Shown: piece after piece, positions 12,532 through 38,610 of the stretch
How the letters are laid out: the number at the start of each line of letters is the position of its first letter
Numbering within the stretch: position 1 is the stretch's first letter
Source: Branchiostoma floridae
Lineage: Eukaryota; Chordata; Leptocardii; Amphioxiformes; Branchiostomatidae
Assembly (NCBI RefSeq): GCF_000003815.2
Contig: NC_049988.1
Coordinates: 16,860,088-16,924,087 of the forward strand
Reading direction: 5' to 3'
DNA: 64,000 nucleotides
The notes under the pieces: generated by a model
Told to the model about the DNA's origin: nothing
What the model saw: only the letters and a program-made list of their open reading frames with translations
Database searches by the model: none
Program-made: the position numbers and the translations under genes

Positions 12532-13773
12532 TAACAGCATAACTCAAGAAGCCTTGGATGGATCCTGATAATATTTGGTAGGTGGATAGGGGTCGGGAAA
12601 ACGAAGGTCAAGTTCGATAATGGGCCCCCTAGCGGTTTGCTATGGTACTGCAGCAGAAACTCAATTTTTGATATCTCGTGTTCTGGACATGCTGTGGTCA
12701 TGGTTTTGGAGTGGTAGATAGCCCTCGGGACAGAGAGTAAGTGCTGTGAGTTTGGGCCCCCTAGCGACTTGTTTGGAACTGCAGGCGCCGGTTTCCTTTC
12801 AAACTTTGGACGAGAATAACTCTACAACGTGTTGACGGATCGTCGTGATTTTTGGTATGTAGATAGAATGAGTGATGACTTACATAATGGTATACTAATT
12901 ATGCAAATAACCAGCTAATTTGCATAATTAATGAGGAAAATTTATAAATCCACTGCATTCCATGATAGGACTTTCAAACTTGTCACATATGTAGCTGGGA
13001 AGGAAAGAAGTGTCGATAGATTTCAATTATGCAAATGATTGCCTCATTTGCATAATTAATGAGAAAATATGAACATAATGACGGATCATCATGTTTTTTG
13101 GTATGTAGGTAGCGTAAGTGAAGACCTACATAATGAGATACCAATTATGCAAATCAACAGCTAATTTGCATAACCAATGAGGATATTTTATTAATTCACT
13201 ACATTCCACGATAGGACTTTAAAACTTGTCACATATGTAACTGAGAAAGAGAGAAATGTCAATACATATTTATCATGCAAATGATGATCTCATTTGCATA
13301 ATTAATGAGAAAATATGAACGTGTTGACGGATCGTTATGATTTTTGGTATGTAGATAGCCCAAGTGAAGACTTATGTAATGTGATACTTATTATACAAGT
13401 TAACAGCTAATTTGCATAATTGATAAGGAAAAGCTCATAAATCCGCTGCATTTTACTATAGTACTTTCATCAAAGTTGTCACATATGTAGCTGAGAAAGA
13501 GGGAAGAGAGTAAGAGGTGTATTTAAAGACTTAAAGAGAATAAGTCAAGACTGGATCAAAGGATCATCATGATTTTTGGTATGCTGATAGCTTAAGTAAT
13601 GCTTGATACAATTTGATATCAATTAATTGTAACTTGGGATCTAATTTGCATAATCAATGCCAAAATTTTATAAACCAACTCCAAGCATATAATTATAAAG
13701 AAAATGAAATTAGTAACGCATTTGTCTACAGACATCATTCTACATTACAAACCTGGTTTATTTGGCAAAGGTA
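12452..13773. mobile_element. Long repeat element with TA-flanked inverted ends and about 246-bp internal tandem units
   Basis: Begins TACCTTTGCCA (12452) and ends TGGCAAAGGTA (13763-13773). Contains (TCTG)n at about 12503, then four tandem units beginning with GGATC(G/A)T near 12837, 13083, 13329 and 13561. Units carry inverted pairs of ATGCAAAT/ATTTGCAT. A shorter inverted relative is at 45521-46332; similarity extends past the TIR into CTAGAGTTCCACGA, so the true end may be further out (about 13792). Confidence 0.7.
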
Positions 13774-14949
13774 TGTGTTCGTGGAACTCTAGTTTTCCTT
13801 CTGTAGTACCTTATCTTCTGTAGATTCACTCACACTCATCAGTCTCATAGTTAGTAACCGTAGGGTCCTAGGGGCAGACTAGATACGTTTCTTAGAAGTG
13901 GACAAGCTGCCACAGGTTTTATCATATATTCTTGTTAAGCAATAAGATATATTGATATAATAATAATTATAATCGTAATTCTTCTTTGACTCAAACATTA
14001 GCAGGGATGTAAAGCCAAAGAACAATCTTGTCTAAATAGAAACAAAAACCCTCTGAGTTTGATAAAAGATTGTTAGCATGATATATCATACATAAGCAGT
14101 GCTGTAGGTATATGTATCACTAGGCCACAGAAATTGAGGTTCTTGCTTCTCTGATATATGAATTTTAAAGTGAAAGTTGTTTTTTCTGTGAGTTATGTAG
14201 ATTCAAAGGTATGGGATGGGGTATATGCGTATAGAGGGTGGTCTTTAAAATCACTGTGGGTACAATGTATCTTATATGTTGTGAAAGAATCAAATTTGCA
14301 AAGAAATAAACTATGATTTTAACATATTTTACCATGGCAAATGATGGGTTGATAAATATTTATTCCATAATCATTTTAAGTTGTGTATTTATTGCAAACG
14401 TTTAAGTAAAAAACATGAAATGAGCAAACAAATGCTTTGAACAAATATATATATAAAGAAATGTGAAATATACCATTAACCGGTATTCTCTTTAAAGGAT
14501 TATAGCAAAAATGCCCCTGCAGTTACAAGTACTACATGTAGGAGGCCAAAACTCATACTTTTTTGTCCCGACACCAAAGATTATCTGCCACCCAAATATC
14601 ATGTCCAGGACAAAAGATGAATAAAAAAAAATGCTGTCATAGAATTTTCCTTATTATTCATGCTAATGGATTCCTATCAATTATCTTAGTAGAAGGATAT
14701 ATATAACATTTGTATAAAGTATGATCTGTAGGTTCAACAAGTACTAAATAGACACCACATATACAAATCATTAGACAGATGGCATATGCCTTTATTTCCT
14801 CATCCGAGGCTTACAAGCTCTAGTTCCATGTTCTTAACTACATTGCCCATGCAAGAGGACCTTCTGTAGTACATTTTCCTTCAAATTCTTTATGCATTAA
14901 GAAGAAAAAGCTCATACATTTCAGAAAACAAAGAAGTTTCTTTATCTGT

Positions 14950-15006
14950 ATCTAATATATGCATGTATATCTGTATATATCCCTCTGGCGTAACACACCA
15001 GCTTCA
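14950..15006 (+). repeat. Dispersed short repeat, copy 2
   Basis: GGCGTAACACACCAGCTTCA after TATATCTGTATATATCCCTC; relative of 1371-1420. Confidence 0.55.
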
Positions 15007-15671
15007 AGTGTAGAACAGACCACTAAGACATTTTATTGCTAAATATGAAATTGAAGAAGGCAGACAAAAAAATTGTCATGCTATTCTGAGTTCATTCATC
15101 AGTCAGTACAACCAAACCTGCGACCATATTTGCAGGATTCTCAACCCCATAGCGTTGCAGCCAATATTTTGCAGTCCCTTAGATCATTTGATCATGAAAA
15201 GGTCCATGTTTTGGAGTTTTCAAGGCCAAAAAAGTTGACAAATTTTGCTTAATTTCCTTTGAGTATTAACATTTCCTCAATGATCCATTTTAATTTGTTG
15301 ATATGGCGCCATGTTGCTGTCTATTGGGCAATAAGACTCCATACTCAATCAACAAGAATGACTAAAAATGGCAAGAATTGTACATTAAATTCAATCTATC
15401 ATTGAAAGAGTCACCATGAGGTGTATGTAATTTGCTGTTTAGGGAGTAAAGCAAGTGACATTGACAAATCCACTCCTAAGATGAGATGGCGATTAATTTC
15501 TTCTGATCTTTTCTCCGCTTCATTCCAATTGTGCCTGTATGCTAGCTTCCGTGTAGTAGTAGCACCAGTTTACGACCAAATTATAGAAAAATCCCATATG
15601 GCAAAAGTGCGTAAGTAGAGCCAAGTGCATGGGAAGAAAGAGTTCAGTACAACTGTTAATATTAGGCAATT

Positions 15672-16038
15672 TTGATTTGATTATATGGATGACATCCACG
15701 CGCACATTAATTTTTTGCCGTGTCCAAAAACAAAGTTTTCAACCATACTCTAAATCGTACAAAGCAGCTTCAAAATACGTTGCAAAAAACAAATTTCGGA
15801 AAATGTATACTAATGTCATATCAATAGAACATTCCAAGGTCAAAAAAGATGTGAAAGAACAAATAAAATGAATCTATTGTTCGGTACACTATCTTCTGTG
15901 TGTTCAATCATATGTTCAACCTTCCTGACCACTTGATTTACAATGAATGCACCTATGTTTTTGGTCAAACTTTTTTTGTTCGCAAGCTCGCATCAGCTTT
16001 TGGGTTCCCAGAGGATGTCATCCATACAATCAAATCAA
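15672..16038. mobile_element. MITE with roughly 27-bp TIRs (TTGATTTGATT family), copy 1
   Basis: Left end TTGATTTGATTATATGGATG and right end its near-complement (ATCCATACAATCAAATCAA). A second full-length copy lies at 39541-39927 in an intron of the kringle gene. Internal similarity runs the whole length (AATCGTACAAAGCAGC, TGAAAGAACAAA). No transposase frame, so non-autonomous. Confidence 0.75.
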
Positions 16039-16407
16039 CATGGCCGAACGTTTGTGAGGAAAAGGGACTAAGATGCATGGTTTCATCTTACCAAGGAAGT
16101 GCGTCATTCCTTAAGAAATTTGTGACGTGTGCGTCTTTTAAAAGCTGTAGTCAATTTACAAGAAAAGGGAAGAAATGCGTGGCGTAAAATTTCCTCTTTA
16201 AGGATGTAAACTAGGCATGACGCAGGTAACTTATTTCGGCTTTGGGAGCTTATTCTCGAATTGCTGGATGCAACCCTAACCCAGTATCCATTTGTAAAAA
16301 GTTTGAAACCCAAATCCTTTCAACTTGTGAAGATAAACCATCCATTTCTGAAAGATCTGGACCAGATATGCAACATAGAGACCTAGAAAATCAGTCTCAC
16401 ATAAGGC

Positions 16408-16537
16408 TACTCTCCAAGCAGAGGTTGTTGGGAAAAATCGTGACCTTTTTTTTCATTTATGGGAATGTCGATCAAAAAAAAAAAAAAAACGGAAGAAAAG
16501 GTCACGATTTTTCCAACCAACTTCTGCTTGGAGAGTA
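16408..16537. mobile_element. Foldback MITE, CTCCAAGCAGA family
   Basis: Arms 16408-16445 and 16500-16537 are nearly perfect inverse complements (TACTCTCCAAGCAGA, then AAAAATCGTGACC). A spacer with a poly-A run separates them. Relatives at 21277-21482, 49634-49836, 56901-57040 and 59507-59736. Confidence 0.8.
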
Positions 16538-17720
16538 GTAACACTAATTACTTTTCTTGGCTTTCAGATATTTTTATTAAGATATGTAAAATGTTTTTAA
16601 GAGGAGATGAAAAAAGAATAGTAGGAGGTAGAATTGAACGTAACTATCACTCTCTAAACAGCGAGTACCATGGTACAGGCTTTCTTCTCCATCTGTTGCC
16701 AAGATAGTGACTTTACCATTCATCATATTTTTTTAAAACTCAGTGAACCAATAAACTGTATATTAATTGTGGCCTAATGGATATTTCCATGAGTGTGCAA
16801 TTACACATATAACTACATCCTATGAAAGACAGAATGTAACCATATTTATTACACAAACTGAATGTTCTTAACACTTGCAATGTATCATCCTACCAGTCCA
16901 CAATCAATCCATTACATTTTACCAGTACTCTGTGTTTTGTTAGAAGCAGCAATGTTTGGCTATTGGCCATAAAGACCACTGTCACATGAAGAGATCATAA
17001 AAATGACTTTCTTCTTTGCTTAAAGATTACATTTCCTTACCACTGAATTGCAGTTACAACAAAAGATCTTTTAAAAGCCAGACCTATGGCCCGATACAAA
17101 GGACATAATGATAATGATACCGTAATTTTCTTATTTTGGGTAAGACTTTGTTTGCTTAAATAGATGGCAAATAAACTTTACAGACAACTATGGAATTGGT
17201 TTTCTTTTACATCAGAGTATTTGCAATTTAGAGAGTCAAGATAGCATGAAACAACTTCAGAAACACTAAACTTTTTAAGAGATGAACATATATACATAAC
17301 GGAGTATAAGTAATGACACAAATTAAGAAACACATAAGGCTACTTATACAGAACATACCTCTGAAATAGCAAAATTTTACATACATGGATGAATATGTAA
17401 ATAAGATTCGAACAGAAAATTGATTGAGCAACAATATATTTTAACCTAGATACAAAGGATTGCCAGTGTACAATCATCATGTATATTGAAATATAACCCA
17501 GGAATATATTTTTTTTACTTTATTAGTTGGACATGCTTGTGAAACATAACAAAAGACCCCCTCCCACCAATATTTTTCTGAATTCAATCATTTTTAATCT
17601 CCTGCAAATCTCTTTTTCAAAAAGCATTGATGACTTTGCAAAAAGATACAATCTGTATACATGTACATGCCAAAAGATACAATTTGTATACATGTACTAT
17701 TAAGCACATGCCAAAATGGG

Positions 17721-18209
17721 TACAGTCAAACCTGTATTAGCGGCCACCTTTGCATAGCGACCACCTTGCCATAGTGGCCACTTTTTGTCGGTCCCTTGGA
17801 TTTGTAATGATTAAGAAATAGGCTTAGCGGCCACCTGTCCAACGCGGCCACGGCCACACGATTTTAGGTCCCGTTGATACAGAAACACTGCCTATTGCAA
17901 CCATACTGCAGCCTTATGTCACCCTGCACTGTGTTTGAAATTGTAGTTTGCAAGGATTTTGAGTTCCTGGCAGGGTCATTTTGGCGGTAGCAGAAGGTAT
18001 GCATGCCTTGAGCATTAAAGTACAAGTCTTTGTCGGTGAATTTACCGATCGAGACAATGTTACTTGGTGAGAAAGATTAGTAGAAACTGTAATCATGTGT
18101 AGCTTGCTCATGGTCAATTGATCAACATTTTCTCTATAGTGGCCACCTGTCTATAGTGGCCATATTTCTCCAGTCCCTTGATTGGCCGCTATAGACAGGT
18201 TTGACTGTA
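17721..18209. mobile_element. MITE, TACAGTCAAACCTG family, longest copy
   Basis: Perfect 15-bp TIRs: TACAGTCAAACCTGT at 17721-17735 and ACAGGTTTGACTGTA at 18195-18209. Near both ends it carries CATAGTGGCCAC-type and CTATAGTGGCCACCTGTC repeats. Confidence 0.8.
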
Positions 18210-19131
18210 TAAACAAATGATGTTTTGCAGATTTCTAATAGTATGTGAAACAACAACAATCAGAACTTCCCACAGCGCAAAAGTGGTTTGCCCGATGCTT
18301 GAAATAACTTATTAGAGGTAACATTTTTCTGCTAACAAAAATTGTCTCAGAGAAAAAAAGAGTTTTGGAGAATTCATTATTGTAAGAAGAAACTATCCAT
18401 CGACATAGATTTACAACTTATTTCAGTAAGAACTAAGTGCTTGCTAATAAGACTAACGATTCCCACATAGCCCTTTTAAAGCGAGTTGAAAATAAAGTTT
18501 ATAAGGACCGGGAGGCTGATCAAATGCTTGTTAGTAGGCACCTTACTTTGTGCACAGAAATAGCGAGTAAATTTATTTCAATGTCTATTACGGTACAGAG
18601 GAATCTTTGTACAACTCACTCATTCCCGCTTATCCTAGAATCCGTTGCAGTCTTTGAATGGGGCTGGTTTTTATGGGGGCGTTGGTTCGCGACTTTCAAC
18701 GGGACGGGGCAAAACTCCCTTTCATGGCAAACTCCCTTCCTCAGCAAAATCCCTTTCCCGGCACAACAGAACCTTGCCAACGTTGAAAATCGCCCCCCCC
18801 CCCCCAAGCAACAGAGTCTAGGGTTAGGGATGGTTTGAGGCACAAAAAAGATATTATCCTTTAGAGATTTTGATTTCACGCTTAGAATTTGGTTCAAAAT
18901 CTCCACAGAAAAACAATAACACGACTCCTTGAAAATAAACAATGGGAAAAAGGACACAGAGATAGCAGACTATTTAAAAGGTAACATCTTTACTACAGAA
19001 TGTATCATACAGCCAACTTATAGCATATCAATATAACCATCACATATATCAGCCTTCTCAATGTAACTTGAGCTATGCATTGATTATTGCTGTAAAAGTT
19101 GCTCAGCCACAAAAAAAGTCATATATGCTAG

Positions 19132-19686
19132 TTCACCTTTATCCGCGGAGTAGCCTATATCCGTTCTACTTATACAAACAGGGAATTTTGGGATATCAAG
19201 TCAATGGACGGTGGTTGAGAAAGGTGTATAATGTTTCATGGAGAGACTGTTTAACCAACAAGCAACTATACGGCCCACTCCCAGCCATTTCATCTGTGGT
19301 GAGGCAGCGCCGACTCGCCCTGGCAGGGCACGTGGTTCGTGGGAACGAGCCTGCAGGGAGACTAATGGACTGGCTACCAGAAGGAAGGCGCAGAGTTGGC
19401 CGACCGTACATTACCTTAAAGACAATGATAGAAAGAGACATTGGACTGTCAGGGCAAAGTTTACTGTCAGCAATGAAGGACAGATCATTCTGGAAATCTT
19501 GTGCTTCAGACTGTACCTCACCGGTGTAAAACCGGATGAATTATGTATGTATGTATGTATGGACGGTGGTTTCAAATTGCATTTTCTTAAAGTATTGCAC
19601 TTTGAAACCACCGTCCATTGACTTGATATCCCTAAATACTCTGATCTGGAGTACAACTGATAAAGGATACCCTGCGAATAAGGTGA
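19132..19686. mobile_element. MITE (TTCACCTTTATCCGCGG family) interrupted by an RTE insertion
   Basis: Outer ends TTCACCTTTATCCGCGG and AATAAGGTGAA pair as imperfect TIRs, and GATATCAAGTCAATGGACGG occurs in inverted form on the two sides. The element is split by the 19217-19559 insert. Confidence 0.75.
19217..19559 (+). mobile_element. 5'-truncated RTE-type LINE 3' end with 12-bp target duplication
   Basis: Encodes the tail of a non-LTR polymerase protein: RKVYNVSWRDCLTN, RQRRLALAGHVVR, GRRRVGRPYITLK, then DRSFWKSCASDCTSP and a stop. These are the familiar C-terminal motifs of RTE-clade elements. It ends in (ATGT)n, also typical of RTE. TGGACGGTGGTT flanks it at 19205-19216 and 19560-19571, which I read as the target-site duplication. 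It interrupts a MITE. Confidence 0.8.
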
Positions 19687-20151
19687 ATTAGTGTTATATG
19701 CCAACCATCACATCTTTATAATACAATATCATTCTAAGGCCAAACGTATTCATGTAAACATTCTTTTGTCATACTTAATATTTCCATATATCTCTACCAC
19801 TCAGAACGATGCTTTCTAACTAATGCAATTAAATACATGTACAATCATCTATTTTTAGGTATAACAGGATGCCATGGATTGAGGAATTTCCATGTGCATG
19901 AAATGCATCAATTTCAGAGGTGAATTCCATGGCCGTGAAAAAAACTGAATTACTTTTATTTCATAACTGCTTTCATGGTCGTTGGATAACCACAATTCTC
20001 TACTAAAAATAATTTTAAAAAACCCAAACTACTGATTTTGAACAAAGGTACATTCATAGCTTTGGAATTCATCACTAAAAAGTGAGAAATTTCATGACCA
20101 TGCATGGAAATCATCAATCCATGGTCTCCAGAAATAGATGCTACTTCTTGG

Positions 20152-20353
20152 TACAGTTGAACCTGTACCAGTGCTCACCTCTATATAAGGACCACCTGGC
20201 CATTGTGGCCACGTTTTGGTTGTCCCTTACATATAAGTAATTTTTCCCATTGACACAAGCATTTAAGAATTCTGTCTATAGTGACCACCTGTCTATAATG
20301 TGACCATATTCTTCAAGTTCCTTGAGCAGTAACTATAGACAGGCTTGACTGTA
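20152..20353. mobile_element. MITE, TACAGTCAAACCTG family
   Basis: Starts TACAGTTGAACCTGTA and ends ATAGACAGGCTTGACTGTA; internal GGCCACCTGG and CTGTCTATAGTGACCACC as in relatives. Confidence 0.75.
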
Positions 20354-21276
20354 TCTACTATGCTATGTACCTGAAAATCTGAAGTTTATGATAGAGTACT
20401 GATGGTAAAAATTGCAGAATCGGCGATTTTACTGGTAGAGATTGCGATCAAATTGCAGTTACCAGGAAACATATTGTGATACTAGACCAAGGAAATCTAG
20501 GAAGGAGTGTGTTAAGAAGTACATCAATGTGTGTGGACTTTCAAGTGTGAGCCCGCTGCACAGAGCCGCTTGGAAGCGTGGTGTGAAGACTTATGGCTGA
20601 CTGCTGCCCACCCATGTCAGGGACCAATGCAGCAGTAAATACTGATACTACTACTACCACTGCTATGAGTACATTTCTGTCTACAAAGACTTCGGTCAAG
20701 ATTGTAGAAGTCTGTCCACAGAAACACAAATCGCAATTTCTACCAGTAGGATCACCAATTCTACCAGATTGTAGTGTCTCTCCTGACATATATACTGGCC
20801 ACCTGTCTATCATTATCATTGTCTTCAGGCCACTAGAGTAAGGGTGGATACCAGTTGGCTTGACCTGGTCTAGACTTGGTACAACATCCCAGAACAGAGA
20901 CCAGAAAACTTGAAAGCTGCAACACAAGTACAACAATCCCTGATACTTAGTTGTCATGTATTGCCTGCTTCTTTTCTAAATGAGTTTACTTACTAGATCT
21001 ATGAAGTTTGGAGTTTTTTTAAAGCAAGTAATAAAAGATCATACATGCTTCAAGCTTACATTTGATGAATATTTAGGTGTTTTCCATCTCCCCTCTACTT
21101 GATTTTCATTGTCAAAAAAGAGGCGTAAAAAAAAAGGGCCAAAAAAAGTTTACATTGAAATATCAATATAATGGTTTAACACAACCTGACATCAGAACTT
21201 AACAGGATCAAGTCCGATCCATGACCTGGATCCAAACCTGGACTTGGACGTGATTAAGCAAAACCAGTATCCACCC

Positions 21277-21482
21277 CTCCTTTCCAAACAGAGGTTTGGC
21301 TCCGGATGTTTTTTATGTGTATCTTATAAGTTATAGGCATTTTTATTGGGCTTTCAATTGGGTCTGTCTTCTTGTCTCGAGGGAGGTCTTTACAAGCTGT
21401 ATGCCTATCTGGCTTCAAAACCATAAAAATGCAAAAACATGTCTCAAAAACAGCCAGAGCCAAACCTCAGCTTGGAGAGTAT
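21277..21482. mobile_element. Foldback MITE, CTCCAAGCAGA family
   Basis: Left TTTCCAAACAGAGGTTTGGC and right GCCAAACCTCAGCTTGGAGA are inverse complements. It lies just beyond the CUL2 stop codon and probably within its 3'UTR; a minus-strand AATAAA at 21342-21347 falls inside it. Confidence 0.65.
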
Positions 21483-21548
21483 CCCCCCTACCCTCTAGTG
21501 TCCACTACAGGCAGGTTTGCCCCCCCTAGCTGCTCTCTCCGGTACTGC

Positions 21549-36381
<14,833 letters not shown>

Positions 36382-37427
36382 TTAAGGATGAATAGGGAAA
36401 CTGGGCTCGAAATACTGAGTGCATGTGAACCCAAAATTGGAGCTGTGCACCCAAATTTTTTCTATGGGTGCACCGGTGCACACAAATATTTTTTTAGGTT
36501 TACATATATACAGATATCAAAGCATTGTTAGTATCATCATTATAGTTTACACCATATTCTTGACATCTACATTGTAAGTGTTAGCAAGACAATAACTGTT
36601 CAAAGCAAAATACAAATATGCAATTGTGTCCATACAGGCTTTTCATTTGACAACATCTGCGCCATGTTGGATTACACCCTACGTTTGTAAACCACATGAA
36701 GATGCTACTGATTTATAATTATTCCGACATCAATGAAAGGCATGTATGCCTTCCTTACCTTCTGGGCCCAAAAACTGGCCTGTTGTGCAAAATGTTTCTG
36801 GTGCAAATTTTTATTTCGCTCAACATACATCAAACAACCTTGGCCTTGGCACTGATGGCAGGGTATAAACTAGTTTCACCACCAAGTTCGCTCCGGCCTA
36901 TGTTTATTCCAGGAACCTTGATAAAAATAGACCCTACGTCAGTTCACACGTACATACATAACGTCCAAGGCTAGTTTTCAATGGCAAGTCAACGAATCCA
37001 AACAACGTAAGATGTCCCAGAACGCATGTATTCGAAAAAAAAAAATGATCCTTCAAAATTAATCGGAGTTGTGATCGAGAAAATGTTAAATGGAAAAATC
37101 ACTGAGTGACACACTACACGCTTTAGATTTGTAAAAGAATCACAGTACGTTTCAGTCCTGGCTGTAATCACGTAGTAGAATTTTACGTCGCGATAAATTT
37201 GGTGAAAACAAAAAAAAAAGAAATGCCCCCCTCCCATGGATCCCACTCCTATGATGCGACGTAAGGCCAAGCTACGCAGTTGCAAATCGATTCTTTTGAA
37301 ATTAGAGATGGATTTCCTAGTTATCAGACCTCTAATGTTGACGTATTGGGTATTGTCTTGCACATAAAATACAATTTAAGCCACAAAATGACAAGGAAAA
37401 GGCGAGAACTCACAATATTTGGCTTAC

Positions 37428-37560
37428 CTCACTTCGAAGTGCGCCTGACTCGGCGTTTTGGGGTTAAAGGTCAAAGCTCTGACGTCAGGAGACCGCCACC
37501 AAACCATGCGACAAACTTTGTCTTATATACAAAATACTTGATGTCTTGTCAATACAACGT
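37428..37560 (-). promoter_or_regulatory. Putative CUL2 5'UTR exon and promoter with a CRE site
   Basis: On the minus strand a donor GTGAG|GTAAGCC at 37428/37427 would join to the acceptor TTTCCACAG before the ATG-bearing exon (36339). A perfect cAMP-response element, TGACGTCA, lies at 37480-37487. The region is less AT-rich than its surroundings. Inferred from signals only. Confidence 0.45.
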
Positions 37561-37790
37561 CGTAACGGCGCACAAGTCAACATTATAAATCAAATAATGA
37601 ATTTAAATTTTATCAAGGCAATAGTTGTGATTTGAGAATACGTTGTGCAGTAATTAGACACTCAACAACGTATCAATTTTGCCAGTGGATGCGCTTAAAT
37701 GACATACCATTTCACTTACTAACATTTATCTATTTATTGACAAAAACTAACATTATAATGTTGAAGGATATAATTACATAAAACTATATT

Positions 37791-37920
37791 TCACCTTTAC
37801 CCACGGGGGTAACCTATATCCATTGGTTTTAAAACAGGTACTAGTATTTAGGGATGTCATGTCGACGGAAGAATTGCTTTCAAATTGCAATATCTTATAT
37901 TATAATGTTGCAAGTTAAGA
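37791..37920. mobile_element. Partial MITE, TTCACCTTTATCCGCGG family
   Basis: TTTCACCTTTACCCACGGGG, CCTATATCCATTGGTTTT, then TTAGGGATGTCATGTCGACG; one arm only. Confidence 0.6.
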
Positions 37921-38028
37921 TCAAGGACCTGACTCAAGACACGATGGTTCATCGACTCAAGTAACGTAATAGAAACTTTTTTTGTTTGTACCTCCCACCC
38001 CAAATCAACTTCTCTATCAAGAAAATTA

Positions 38029-38440
38029 GTCTGCCTCTTGCAGAAAAAAAAAATCACCAACTCACGTACAAACTTTTTGATATCTCTATATCTCCAAGCC
38101 CGGATTAAAGTTCTTTCTCAATCTTTGTCAAGAAAAGTAGTTTATTAGCTAGTCTGCAACTTGCAGAAAAGCAACATTCATCCATTCACGTACAAACTTT
38201 TTTGATGTCTCCATACCTTCCATCCCAGATTCAGTTCTTTATAAGAAAAATAGTCTGCCACTTGCAAAAAAAAAAAAAAATCACCAACTCACGTCAAACT
38301 TTTTTGATGTCTCTAGACCTTCTATCCTAGATTCAGTTCTTTTTGAGAAACATAGTCTGCCACTTGCAGAAAAACAAAATTCATCCATTCACGTACAAAC
38401 TTTTTTGATGTCTCGACCTCCCAACCCAGATTCTGTCACG
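38029..38440. repeat. Four-copy tandem repeat, unit about 100-120 bp
   Basis: Units begin TAGTCTGCC/TAGTCTGCA near 38029, 38150, 38250 and 38354. Each contains TCACGTACAAACTTTTTTGA and a poly-A stretch. It stops about 50 bp before the kringle-gene TATA box. Confidence 0.8.
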
Positions 38441-38490
38441 TGCACACAAACAAAGTACACTACCGCGCCTACTGCCACGTCATCGTTCCA

Positions 38491-38498
38491 TATAAAAG
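38491..38498 (+). promoter_or_regulatory. TATA box of the kringle gene
   Basis: TATAAAAG, 113 bp upstream of the ATG at 38611, in a GC-richer stretch. Position and match are good for a core promoter. Confidence 0.6.
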
Positions 38499-38610
38499 CT
38501 AAAGTGGCCTTACTTCGTCAGACTAATTAAGGTCTCATATGCTATATTAACGTATTTTCCACTCTGTTATACACTGCGCCACTATTGTCTGTAAAACACG
38601 GTTAGCTAGA

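Larger units (their letters stand above)
11406..21548. other. 10-kb intergenic region dominated by transposon remnants
   Basis: No gene-like exon chain was found between the four-pass membrane gene and the end of CUL2. The stretch contains the inverted-repeat elements listed at 11515, 12452, 15672, 16408, 17721, 19132, 20152 and 21277, and one RTE-type fragment at 19217. The remainder (about 13800-15600, 16600-17700 and 18210-19130) is AT-rich with no feature I can support. The 3'UTR of CUL2 must lie at its right end; a reverse-strand AATAAA is at 21342-21347. Confidence 0.6.

Noticed and set aside
18437-18957. Overlapping 133- and 113-codon frames on opposite strands
   Set aside because: Sequence includes a long C run and looks like a degraded repeat; no protein-like pattern.
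20541-20957. A 138-codon minus-strand frame with a hydrophobic stretch, and an 82-codon frame opposite it
   Set aside because: No domain, no supporting splice signals, and open on both strands in a repeat-rich intergenic region; likely chance.
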